From the NCBI RefSeq assembly GCF_002999335.1, contig NW_020312238.1, forward strand, positions 1-33,704: 33,704 bases of DNA. The letters run 5' to 3'. Under the pieces are notes generated by a model. It was not told the origin of the DNA, did not search any database, and saw only the letters and a list, made by a program, of their open reading frames with translations. Made by a program: the position numbers and the translations under genes. Within the stretch, counting starts at the first letter, position 1, and the number at the start of each line of letters is the position of its first letter. Shown here piece after piece: positions 21,640-32,400 of this stretch. The DNA comes from Cyclospora cayetanensis. Its lineage: Eukaryota > Apicomplexa > Conoidasida > Eucoccidiorida > Eimeriidae.

Positions 21640-22330
21640 CGGATGTATGCGGTGGAGTCCAGGTAGTGTCATACGCTTCGAGCGGCCATGCCACGTGGGC
21701 GAACTCGGGCGCCACGAATATGCACCATGCTTGGCAGACCCGAAGGACTGTTGCATCTGCGTCTCGTGCGGTGGTAGCTCTGAGCAGATTGAAATTGCAT
21801 ATTTGCTTCAGCTGAACCCTTAAATTCTGGCCTGCCGATGGTGTAGCCAAAGTATTCGAACTCCTGCCTTGGTATCTTGTAAGTTCTCAACTCGTAGTAC
21901 AGAGACGTTATTAGGAGGTGCTTAGCAATAGCCATTAGAGCTGCACGTAAGAGACTAGGTCCAGACTCTATATACGAATGTCATCAAAATGGGCAACTAC
22001 TCCTTAGGTTAACACAATTCGGAGAAAAGCATTAATATTGGTCTTCGCCAAGGCACGTGCATCTTGGATACCGAACGACATCACCTCAAGTTCAAAGAGA
22101 CGCATTACTTAACAGAAAAAGTCTGCTACCTGTCCGGTTTTGGTGCAAACCTTATCTGGCAAAGACCGGCTTCTATGGAAAGCGTCGAACAATTTAGGGG
22201 GGTGCCCAGCACTTCAAGGGTAGTGTGTAGCATCCGCAGTGTGGAGTCCGGGTTTACCGTCAGGGGGATATGTACTCTCGCCGGTACATATATTGTTTGG
22301 TGATCAACAGGACGCTTGGGAGGCAGTCCC
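21640..22330 (-). pseudogene. Reverse transcriptase domain
   Basis: Landmarks in order are LPPKRPVDHQ at the N terminus, TLSIEAGLCQIRFAP in place of KLDLRSGYHQIRI, FELEVMSFGIQDARA in place of FLVMPFGLTNAPA, HFDDIRI in place of YLDDILI (HFDD at 21,980-21,991), EFEYFGYTIGR, and FVAPEFAHVAWPLEAY followed by KQLKTRLVK. The two Asp of the FDD box are kept, but the first catalytic Asp is Ser. About 60 residues between the N terminus and the first catalytic motif appear to be missing. Stops and frameshifts are frequent. Confidence 0.9.
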
Positions 22331-24640
22331 CTTGGACGGCGACTAAGAAAAGACGTCTTTCGGTTCGACGGGCGGTCAGCAGCTGCGACGGCAGTTTGTA
22401 AGCTTAAGCTAACTGATATAAAGAAACCCATAACGTGTGTTTCAACAGTGCACTAGGCCACATAGACGCTTTGTCGGCCTCGCCCACCGCTGGCAAAGTC
22501 AGGGGGGTTCGCGAGTTGAGACTGTTGGACCGAGAGTACGCTGATGATCAAAGAACATACAGAGCAAAACCCCCTGTAGGGGTTTAGAACGCGAATCCGA
22601 TGTGTCATTCACAGGAACAGGTATCGTGAGAACAGAATCCAGGACGGCAATGCCAACTAGAGCTTTGCAGTGCTGGTGGGCGCCTGCTGAAGTGCGGCTT
22701 GTGATATGAACGCTCTTCGGTTTGCGGTTTGACTTATGGCGCTCAGAAGGCGGTTGTGGTAAAGGTAACGCCTCCGCAAACGGCATGACATTAGCTGTTG
22801 GGAAAGGGCAGCGTATGCCTGCTTTGCTGCAGTTCCTGAGTAAGTCCTGGAGGTGAGGTCACGCGCCTCTAGCGAATCCCTCTTGCAGCAGCAATTGCAG
22901 GTCACGCCAGTGGCGGTCGACATCTCCACGCAGCGTATCGGACCGGAAGTACCATGATATCTGACGTCTGCTAAGCCACAATAGCCTCACACTAAAGTCA
23001 CATGAAAGAGGCTCTACCAGGTATTCCCTCTAAAATAATTAGCCACACCACATAGTTGACCGCGTAAGAATAACATTTCTTTGCGAGCTTTGCCTGCTAG
23101 CCGGGCTACAGCCATCCTCGTGACGTGGGAAGCCTACATCCAGGACCAGGCGCTGCACCAGTGCCGGCCTAATCAGGCGTCTGGATACTCCCTTGTATCC
23201 CAGCGCGTCACACATGTGCTCCACTACGCCGAAAGACAACTCTGCACTAACGCACAGCAGTTCCAAAGCGTCAATGATGTTTTCCAGGCCACCGTCTGCT
23301 CTATCTCACCTTCGAATACTGTGTAGCGATCCCCGTTAACACAATTGCTTGCTTTTGTCTCTGAGGTACTCTCATCTATGCGTTTATCGCCCTTAGTCGT
23401 CTATCGTCAACCTTCGGATCACCATACTCCAGTAACCATGAGCACTTTAGACATCCCAATAGCATTTCTGCTTTGATCTCCCTGCTTCTCTCTCCGTCTA
23501 GCTTCTGTGGACAGAGATGCTGCCTCTAGTCTAGCAAGACTCAGATCGTGTTAGATCCCGCGGCGACGAAACATATCAAATCATGCGCAGCATTACTGCT
23601 CCTAGTAATTGTGCCTCCCACTACTTCAGTGCTTAACAGTTTGAAGGCTTTTCTTGTTCGTCCGCGCTAAGTGGTGCCCTGATAAGTGGCACATCCCCTA
23701 ATGGCTCACGCCCTTGTGGTTCTGAGCATTCGGCGCCATAGTAGTCCCTGCCTCTATATTTGCGGCACAACTTCCCTAACATCCACTAAACGCAGTTCCG
23801 CAGCTACTAATCTCTTCCAAAGTATCCTGTGTTATTGAATAACCGAGGCTTCATCGGCCCGTTCTCGTTGATCCTACTCGGACGAGGCTTGCCCGCCTCT
23901 CCCTCTAAAATTTCGACGTAGTGTTGTTGGGTACTCGGTCATCTTTTCCAGGTCTTCCCGTTGATGCTAGCGTCGGGAATCTCCTGAGTACTGACAGTAT
24001 GTGCGGCACTCTGCGCATAAATGCTCCCAAGGGTCTTTGACTTCGAAACGCAGCTGCGGCATCCATTCAATCAAGTATCGCTCTGTGTCGTTCATTTTGT
24101 ATTTCGTCTGGCTGGCTGGTTAAGTAGTAGCCCAAGGCATATTCGGGCTGTAACACAATGCCCAGGTAAACAACCTGTAGAAGCCCCACGAAGTATCCAT
24201 CATGATCTCTCTTGCTTTTGGCCAGGTAAACCAACACTCTCGTCCTATTCCTACAAAAGCGCCTCGAGTGGCATTTTCTTAGAGAAACTTTTCAATCCTC
24301 CATATTTGCCCCGGTGTACCCAGGACTAGCCAATAGTGCGATGATAGGCGCTTTAATCGCTTTCAGCGCCTCACTAAGTAACTTTGGTTTCTCCCTCTAA
24401 AAGCTATGTCTCTATCAAGTTCAAAAAATCCTGCAAATCAATTCCGTCCTCGTGTACGAGAGACTGACAATGGAATGGGCCCATTAGATTTGTTCTCATC
24501 TCAACCAGCTGCCTCTGCCGATGCTACCTGCAGCTGTGAGTGGGCAATAACTTTCAATTGATCCTGCCTAAAGCATGCAGTCAAGTCATATAATAGGAGA
24601 CGCCGGTTCTCCAGCGGTATGGAGGTTTAAAGGAAAATTT
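22331..24640 (-). other. Region upstream of pol, possible remains of gag and protease
   Basis: Gag and protease of the chromovirus would be expected here. I could not find a sure zinc knuckle or an aspartic protease DSG/DTG box. A minus-strand piece near 24,020-24,096 starts with ATG and reads MNDTERYLIEW, and another near 23,920 contains NFRGRGG. Either could be Gag remains. No plus-strand gene is recognised either. The frame at 24,021-24,329 has no known domain. Confidence 0.35.
22567..22585. other. Small perfect hairpin
   Basis: AAACCCC and GGGGTTT form a 7-bp inverted repeat around a 5-base loop. It lies in the decayed upstream part of the retrotransposon. No function is claimed. Confidence 0.5.
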
Positions 24641-24646
24641 ACTAGG

Positions 24647-24792
24647 TCATAAAAAATGGCTTAATATCGTCCCTTTACGTTTTTGCAAAAGCTGCGTTGA
24701 CTCCTCCAGCGGCGCATTACTGGACAATACAAAAGCGCCACCCCTTCCTGTGGCCACTGTTGTCAAGATCCTAAAGCGCCACACGCAGAGGG
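24647..24792 (-). other. Possible terminal exon
   Basis: An acceptor with a pyrimidine-rich approach (ATTTCTACTTAG) precedes a frame of about 48 codons ending in TGA. The line is protein-like (TVATGRGGAFVLSS, then LLQKRKGTIL). It could be a last exon of the cysteine-rich frame about 500 bases upstream on the same strand, but the phases do not fit without another exon. Confidence 0.15.
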
Positions 24793-25151
24793 CTAAGTAG
24801 AAATATGATATGCGACAGCGTGAGCAGTACAAACACATCCAAACACGTGCAGTCGAGGTTCATTAAACCAGAAAAGATTGATCATAACAGAGTCTTGATA
24901 CGTACTGTCCGCTTCTACTCACTGCCTATCAAACACGGCAAGAGGTCTTGAAGACGGCCTTGAAAATCAAAGGCAGCTGGCATTACTCTTCGAGCAACCG
25001 GTCACGACAGAGTAGCAAAGATTGAGCTGCACTGCATTGTCATAGTAGCAATGCTAAACCACCTATCATGCACGTGAGACCTTGGAACTGGAAACAATTG
25101 TCAGTGCTGTGGGTTAGCAAGCGCCAGCTCTTCACACGTATCCGCTAAGAT

Positions 25152-25578
25152 CTACGTAGAAAACTTCAAGGCCAGCACCAGTTTTTGCCGCAGACTGACT
25201 TTTAAATTTTCAAGAACAGATTTCTTGGATAGGCAAATCAATTTTGCGACGAAAATGGGAAGCTGACTAGAAGACACTCACTTGTGAACCCTGCCATAGC
25301 CCAGTTACTGAGCAGCAGGAGGAACTTCTTGAGTGGCCATTTTTGTTGTGCTGTGTTTTGAAATCTGAAAAAATACTCCTAACACTACAGCACGTTACGT
25401 AGGTTTCACTAAAGAGGGCTGCAGTGCATGACAACGGCCAACAGTTTCGGCAAGCCTGCTGGATTTCGTCTTGAGACTTCTCCGTCTGCTCTTGTTGTCT
25501 ACCTATCCCTGTACTGTCGATCACATAACATCTGCACCTTCTGTTCCTTTGATGTTTGTAGGTGCATTTGTTGTTCAT
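25152..25578 (-). CDS. Hypothetical Cys-rich protein, two-exon model
   Basis: The first exon (25,282-25,578) starts with ATG and encodes 99 residues with 10 cysteines, two of them in CC pairs. It stops at a good GTGAGT donor in phase 0. Joining to an acceptor ending ATCCAAG (exon 25,152-25,223) removes a 58-nt intron and adds 23 residues forming an amphipathic, Lys/Leu-rich end before TAG. There is no signal peptide. No family is recognised. The donor is convincing, the acceptor less so. The frame could still be chance. Confidence 0.25.
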
Positions 25579-28500
25579 GATGAGTCCAATTTGATCAGGC
25601 CATTCTCCATATATGGAAGCATTTAGGAGCTGCCACGTATGTACTGTGAAGGCAATCGCTTGTTGCTTCTATGCTTGCGAAACCGACTGAGCCGGCCGGG
25701 CACTTTTACTTGCACTAACATACAGGCGCGGTGCTGCTGCATTAATCATGAATCGCTTGATTGTTCTGTGAGGTGCTGAAGAAAATTAGCCGTACAGTTA
25801 GGCGCTGTATGAGCTATTGCAGTACACCGTGGTAAAGCCTGCAGCGTGTTTCTGGTATAAGAAAACGTGTGTGACACAGGTTTTTGAGTATGACAATCAC
25901 AATTTTACATCGGACCGCTAGGACTTAGGGATGTTGCACCACACCAAGGCAACCTGTGAACGCACTTACTGTGTCCACAAGACTCTCAAATGTGGGGGTC
26001 GTATATACGCAAGTATAAGAGAAGGGCTCCTGGATGCCTCCTGAAATCGACTGTTGTCTGTTCCACCCACATACAAGGCCGCCAATGCATTAGCTGCTGC
26101 CCCTGCAACAATCCATCTCCGCCTCCTATAACCACACAGAAAATGTGCGCTTTTAGAACAAGCAACACCGTAATGTTGACAATACTGATTATTTCTCCTT
26201 AGTACTTCATAGACACAACTGTAAAGAGCAGAGCAGGTGTGGTCCTAGCAAGGCTTGTTTGCTAAGGAAACGAACATGATATACACAAGAATGTCTACGC
26301 ATTTTTCACGTTTGATTTGAGATGTGCAAAGCATTATCGGTAAGCAGATTCGCTGGTGTGCACACATCTACGCAAAGCCAGCTCTGCATCCAAGCAGCAC
26401 CCTCTTCACCAGTCCGCACATTAAGTCCGTAGATACTGTGAAACCATCGGATCATTCCGTGCACTTTTCATTAAGTCACAGGCGAATGGATCTTTGCATA
26501 ATATGCAGCTAATATGATACCTGAATAGTCAAGCAGTATGGTTACATATGTAGCCGCTATACACGCAATCAGCACGCAACATCTGCTTTCAGAGAGGCCA
26601 TGAAGCCTTCAGCGAACGTATGCGTAGCCTTTCCCGATCATGCTTGCATTAAAATTACCAACGCTATCCATTATAAGAACCGTAGGGCCTGATTCTCTCC
26701 GATATCGCTGCTACAATGCTTTTTGCCTAAAAGCTGATTGCCTACTGATCGGAGCTGCGCATGGTGAGACCCCCCTTCTGAGCCTTTGTTTGTCAGTGGG
26801 AGTGGCGTTGTCACTTTGAACAATAACTGTGCACACTACACAGTAGCTTAAAAACTTGCATTGCTTAGCCATTTGTCAGCAAAATACTATATCCTCAACA
26901 TGTGATTGATGCTGTGACAGTGCTGGACGCTCACCAGCAACGCCAGGGGCACCTCCAACGTGCTGGAACATTAGAATTGGTGCAAACAATTATATTCGTT
27001 TGCTCCTGAGTGTCATGAACGTGCAATTGGTCAAGCTCTCAAGCCTCAATGAGACCAGAAAGCCGCCAAGGTAACTACATTCGTAGCAAGGTCGCCATGG
27101 CGGATGCGTACATATACCAATGGAGGAGCCCATCAGCTGCGCTCAGCAGTGCGCTTTTGGGTTAGAGCAAACCAACAAGCGCATGGCCCTCATGCGGCTC
27201 GACTCATAGATCCACAGCGTTGCGGTGCCACCATGAGGCATGCAGAATAACACGCCATACTTCATTTTCTGAAGTGGTGCTCCGCAATAAAATATCGCAA
27301 TTGGTGTGTCCTAGACAGACTGAACACACAAGATATATCTGTTTAAATTACAGCCGCTCTCAGTTTGTATGCTTGGAAAAACAGACGGTCGCATGTGCTG
27401 ATCTGGTTAATAAGAAAAATGAATGGTAGAGACCTCATCTGAGTGTATGATTGCAGAAACCTATTTAAAAAGTCTTGAGTCTGCATTGTAGGGGTAACTT
27501 GTCATTTCACGAGATGCAATGTGTTCAAATTGAATAGAAGAGGTGACGCTGCATGAGCGGTATAGCGAAGGCCTGGACGCTCCACTAGTCTACTAATAAA
27601 ATGTGATATCTACATAAAAACACTTCACAAAAAACGTGTATTGAGTGCTTTTAGACGCTGTAAATGGTTTACAGGCCTGTGCAGATTTTCCGTAAACAAC
27701 CCCAAAACCTCGTATCCGTACTGAAATGAAGACGAACCTCTCCATATCATGAATAAACCTGGGACTCGTCTTAGCTGCAGCACATATGTAGCAGAAGCAC
27801 ACTGCGTGCGGAAGTAGTATGTAGACGCACACTGGTGCGCGTGCTGGTTGTGATCCAACAGCTGAAGCCTTGCCCGTCGTACAGCCAAACAAATAATAGA
27901 GATATGATTTCAACCATCGTTTGCTGATATCTTACGTTTTGTAAGAATAGGCACTTAGCACAAATGTTTTACGTACAATAAGTGTGTTCCTGGCGAGCAT
28001 ACGTGCACTGGAGGGAATCATAAATCTGAAGATAGACCTTGCAAATTCCACAGCTAGGATAGTATCCTCACTGGAATTAAAAGCAGCCCTTAACAATTCT
28101 AGTTTGACCTCCTGTTACATTCTGCATCCTTGTAGCACATTAATCTCTGCTGATGTGCGCAACGATGTGCAGGCCTACCTATCTGTAACTAGTTCTACAC
28201 AAATGGTTACTTGCACCGATCACTGTCATAGCACCCACCAACAAAAACAATATTCTAATCCTGCTATTGTCAACATCACCGTTGTGCTCTGAATAATCAT
28301 CGTTTCAGCCCTCTCTAGTTCACTTGGTCCAGATGCCCCACTGGCGGGGGAATTATAAACTACTAAGGAAATCAGCGGTACTTGAAAACCTGTGGTGCAC
28401 CATGGATTTACAGCACCAGCGAAATTTTTTTGAATTATTCTGCCGCCTGCTCCACCATCCACATATCAAGATGTCTTTACTGCCCTACACTAATAGAGAT

Positions 28501-29143
28501 ACACGCGCTTACACCGCAACCAGTGAGTGGTGGTTTGGAGCAAGCCATTGTTGCTGAATTTTGTCGAAACGCCACCGTTGTTGCACATAGGTGTATGAAT
28601 GAAAGCCTTGCATTTCAGTGCCGCTAACCATGATATCGAGCTCGAATCCCTATATAGTGTTTGAGTATTCGCATGAGCGAAACAGGGCATTTGCACGCAG
28701 TTGGTAGTTCTGACTAAGAAACCTCAACGCACGACAAAGAATGCAGTGCACGCAAATACTCCGCTCTGATACATATGCATGTAGTGTGCAGCGGTACCTG
28801 ACAAGAGCCAAAATTGCTAAATACGTATGTTGTCAAAGGTTTTGTTTTCAAAACAAATCAGATGTTATTTATTCAAAGTAAAACTCCACCTGGACGGTAT
28901 AAACATGCCTTCATCCTACTAACGTATGTGCTGGTTTCAATAAGATGTTCGCAGCCTCTGTGACCTTCCTGAGAAAGCGCTTTCAATGGATACACTCTTT
29001 CCCGGTCATGCAAAGTGCAGGCGCACACACACTTTCATCTTAACTAAGCGGCAGGTCTCAGTGTTGCAAGTGTAAGCTGCAATCACACCAACGTTAGAGC
29101 TACAACAATACACATCGGCGTACCATGGCGCACTGTGCGGAGT
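25579..29143. other. Balanced DNA, no confident gene
   Basis: About 3.5 kb with no known gene, RNA or repeat. Two + strand frames are worth noting. 25,990-26,202 starts with ATG and has a cysteine cluster (CISCCPC) and a hydrophobic end (TVMLTILII). 27,984-28,292 lacks an ATG but is open for about 100 codons, has several Asn-X-Ser/Thr sites and two late cysteines, and ends at a hydrophobic stretch. The minus strand has a frame at 27,593-27,913 without clear features. None has a known family. Confidence 0.4.
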
Positions 29144-29581
29144 ATGCACACACCGAGCTTCTACACTGAAAAACAACCGGCACTATGTCCAAACAAAGAC
29201 CACAAAGTAAAGCTTCCTCAGCAGACACACCACAGGTCTACAGGCCACATTCAATTATTCAGCGCAGGGCCCAGCGTCGAAAGGAAAAAACCCAACTACA
29301 GCACTTATGCGAAGAAACTGCATCTCAATACACATAAGCGGACGCCTGTCAACATCCAGAGGGACTGCACCACCGCTATCAACTGCGAAACACCTGCCAC
29401 TTTATGTCTTCCGCTGCACCAGGAAAACGACGAAGAACAGGAAATCCTACAGGAACCAGATGAAACGCTTCTGCACCAATCCTCAGAACCACAATCGCAG
29501 GCAGCAGTGGATCCATACAACAACGACTGCATACTAACTGCTGCCGCAGACACTCACCAAAATCCTGCGTTGCAAGCGTAG
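29144..29581 (+). CDS. Hypothetical hydrophilic frame at the start of the right flank
   Basis: From ATG the frame runs 145 residues. It is rich in Gln, His, Thr and Pro, with an acidic segment NDEEQEILQEPDETLL, no signal peptide and no membrane segment. It lies where the + strand becomes A+C-rich again, which removes stop codons and lengthens frames by itself. The composition is what such a biased frame would give, so I doubt that it is a gene. Confidence 0.15.
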   Translation: MHTPSFYTEKQPALCPNKDHKVKLPQQTHHRSTGHIQLFSAGPSVERKKPNYSTYAKKLHLNTHKRTPVNIQRDCTTAINCETPATLCLPLHQENDEEQEILQEPDETLLHQSSEPQSQAAVDPYNNDCILTAAADTHQNPALQA

Positions 29582-29679
29582 CCTCACTCGCGGGATTACA
29601 CCAACGTAGCCGCGCATGAACTAGAAAGCGATAGAGCACACACACCGCATTTAAAATACCAGAAACACATGGAAAAACA

Positions 29680-30830
29680 ACAGCGGCTCCATGGTGCTCG
29701 AATTTGCGGGCCAAGGATGGCGGTGTAGTACATGCTTATCGTCACCCGCGTCCGTTGATCGTCGATGTCACATTGGCAGTTCCTGCCAATTCACAGTGCG
29801 GAGGGGCTACCATGTGGTCGGCATCAAATGCCATGTCACCTCTAGGCTGCTAGTTACCAATAACAGAATCTCAAGTGGTGACAAATGCGTAGGTATACAC
29901 AGGTGTAACCCATGCCCAATTGGCTGCTACCGACGGCATTTCATATCGCGTCCCGCGCTCCACGATGCCGTCTTGTCCTCTGGCTCAAAATATACCAAAG
30001 CGTTCCTATCCATCGTCCACCAACACCCACCCCTGCGGGTACGTAATTTTGTGACCTTTAAAGGGCTTTACATGGGACCAGTGTATGCTGTGGGTCCTCA
30101 GCTTGCCCACAGAGAATAAACCTCCTGTCCAAAAACATCACTGGGTCAGACGTAGCTATTTCCAACAGAATTTAACAAGAGCACTTTTTATGCGTTGCAA
30201 ATCACGTGCATGGCTTTAGCTCATAACCTGAAGCAGTAGAAAAAACAAATTCATCAGGATCCTGGATGAACAACACACTAGCCCACGGGAGGCCCTTCTG
30301 AACTGTGCACACCAAGTGCAAGCTGAATACGGTACGCAAAAAGCACACCAACACAGCGGAGCTTTGTGAAACTATATATCTGCACAGGATAAGCAAATGG
30401 ATGCCATGTTCCATTCTACACATCTTCGCGCTAGCCATTCTTCTATCGGTGGTCCGCTACATCATCAAAGCCTACTAAGCCAAAACATTGCTGGCAGCCT
30501 CAGTGCACATAGAAACGCCTCAGACAGCTGCCGCAGCTGCAGCAGACTTTGGATTTCTTTGACTTCATTGGAGACGAAGCACTTGTCTTACCTTGTAGCT
30601 ACAGCGAAAACATTCAATGCAACTGCAATACAGGTTTGCAAGAAGACATCTTTTTCATTATTACCGGAGCAGCAAATAAAAGACAAGCACGTGTGCCCAG
30701 CCTTCCACACTGGCAATGTATGGTGCTTACAGCCCTCCCAGGCATGCAACTACAAATTTTGCAGACCTACTTCTACTTCAACACTTCGTGAGCCTGTAAA
30801 AACTGGCAAACCCCCCTTTTGAATCCGATT
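29680..30830 (+). repeat. R2 satellite module, copy 3
   Basis: The copy opens with GGTGCTCGAATTTGCGGGCC and AAGGATGGC, a variant of the head shared with R1. It then shows CACCTCTAGGCTGCTAG, AGCTTGCCCACAGAGAATAA, CTAAGCCAAAACATTGCTGG and GCAGCTGCAGCAGACTTTGGA, in the order seen in copy 1. The + strand frame at 30,397-30,822 lies within the repeat and has no counterpart frame in copy 1, so it is not called as a gene. Confidence 0.75.
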
Positions 30831-30839
30831 TAAAGTAGA

Positions 30840-31056
30840 GACAAACATTATCTCATTTGCATGGGCTACAACTACTTGTTTGCTACGGGCAAATGCGCAT
30901 CAAAACACATTACGCTGACAAACTCACACTCTTCCAATGAAAACCAAGTAACGAATATTCACATCACAGCAAGTAAAGAACAATTCCACCGGACGGCATA
31001 GAAACATAGCCAATGAAGCGAACGGCATCGACATTGTATCCATAAGCACCTATAAT
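30840..31056 (+). repeat. R1 tail fragment
   Basis: CTACAACTACTTGTTTGCTACGGGC, then GCGCATCAAAACACATTACGC, match the R1 tails at 5,940-6,000 and 31,770-31,826. The fragment ends at the R1 border box. Only the last part of the unit is present. Confidence 0.55.
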
Positions 31057-31956
31057 GCGAGACGACGACACCAACGCAGATTTACGCACCGAAACTGCAC
31101 CCTTCAGCGGCTTCCGAAAAGCCCGCCAACTCAGCACCTACCTACAGAAAGCGCATAGCACTTCCTCGGCGCCTGCATGCATCTCAACCAACACTCGGAA
31201 ACACAAATCTGAGTGACAATGATGCCACCCACCACCGCCGAGTACACATTTGCTGCTTCTGCGCACCCACGCCACAACCGCATAAACCTTGCACAACCCA
31301 CTGGCCGGACCTCGCCAACGCACATTCGCATGAGCAGGCCTGCAACACCAGCGCATTGGCCCCACTAAATATCACAACAAAACATCAAGGGACTGCAGCC
31401 ACTCCACGATGCTTAGGCTCCTATGACCAAGGATGCCGCTCGGTCCTCCCGTTGGTACTCTCACCGTTTGCCACAACAACTAATGATTCATAAGCATCAA
31501 AGTAAAACACAGCTCCAGTGCAGTACCCAGCCTGCTCCTCTCCGTCCCGCTGCACATAGCAAAAGTGCTATCTATTCCAGTGCAGCACAGAACTAGGTGT
31601 TGGCGTGAGCCTAGGTGCATTACCTGCAGGAACTGTCACCTCCTGCAACCCCACTCCTGTTAAAGCAATGTGCGCACTTCCTGAGGCATGCATCAGGCAA
31701 ATGTTTGACAGCCCCCATATCGAATCCCCTTCGAAGCGCTGGCAAACGCTAGCCGATATGCAGGTGCTAAAAGCAGTCCTTTTGTATGGACAGACGCGCA
31801 TCCAAACACCATACGCTGACAACCAGTGGCCTTTGCTCCATAAACGCACCAAGCAGCAATAGTCTACATCTTATGCAGCAGTATTCTGTTTGGGCTCATA
31901 CTCACATGAGCGATGGAAGGGCTGGTAACGATGTTGTTGGCGTGAGCACATGCAAT
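31057..31956 (+). repeat. R1 satellite unit, right flank (full)
   Basis: The border box at 31,054-31,080 is identical over 27 bp to 31,954-31,980, exactly 900 bases later. Head landmarks (CTTGCACAACCCACTGGCC, GACCAAGGATGCC) and tail landmarks (GTGCAGCACAGAACTAGGT, CTTCCTGAGGCATGCATC, GCTGGCAAACGCTAGCCGATA) are in the same order as in the left flank. Minus-strand frames over the tail are shadows of the repeat. Confidence 0.85.
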
Positions 31957-32400
31957 GCGAGACGACGACACCAACGCAGATCTACTCACAGGAACTGCAC
32001 CCTTCAGCTGCTTCTAGAAGACCTGACAACTGAGCCTTTACCTGCCGGAAAGGAATATAGCGCCCTGTTGGCTCCGTGCTTGAAAGACTAATCGGAAGCA
32101 CCGCCTAAGTCTCAGGGAGTACCAAAGAATACCACGTGTTTATTGGCTGCTTCTGCGCACGCACAGCACGACAGCAAAAACCTTGCACAACCCACTTTCT
32201 GGACCTCACCAAAGCACATTCGCATGAGTAAGCTCGCACCATCAGTCCATAGGACAGTTCATATAAAACATCAAAATATGAAGTAATTGTAGCTTGTGTA
32301 CGGTGCTCAGGTGTTTCCGACCAAAAATGCTTCTTAAGTGCACACATAGCCTCACACCAGTGCGCTGAGCGTGCAACGCACATAGCCAAAAATTACTATT
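31957..32400 (+). repeat. R1 head, right flank
   Basis: This is the head of another R1 unit: GAACTGCACCCTTCAGC, CTTGCACAACCCACTTTCTG, CTCACCAAAGCACATTCGCAT and GGTGCTCAGGTGTTTCCGACC. As in the left flank, R2 sequence follows instead of the R1 tail. Confidence 0.75.

Larger units (their letters stand above)
19460..22330 (-). mobile_element. Decayed Ty3/gypsy chromovirus, pol region
   Basis: Domains recognised on the minus strand, from high to low coordinates, are reverse transcriptase, RNase H, integrase zinc finger, integrase core, GPY/F module and chromodomain. That order, with a chromodomain at the C terminus of integrase, defines chromoviruses. The coding line is broken by many stop codons and several frameshifts, yet runs of over 100 codons keep one frame apart from stops, so decay is mostly by substitution. 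The reverse transcriptase is shorter than usual. Protease and Gag are not clearly recognised upstream, and no LTR pair was found. The element cannot be active. Its real limits may reach about 19.1 kb on one side and beyond 24.1 kb on the other. Confidence 0.92.

Noticed and set aside
28630..28660. GCTCGAATCCC, similar to the B box of a tRNA gene
   Set aside because: There is no A box at the proper distance, and the arms of a cloverleaf cannot be formed.
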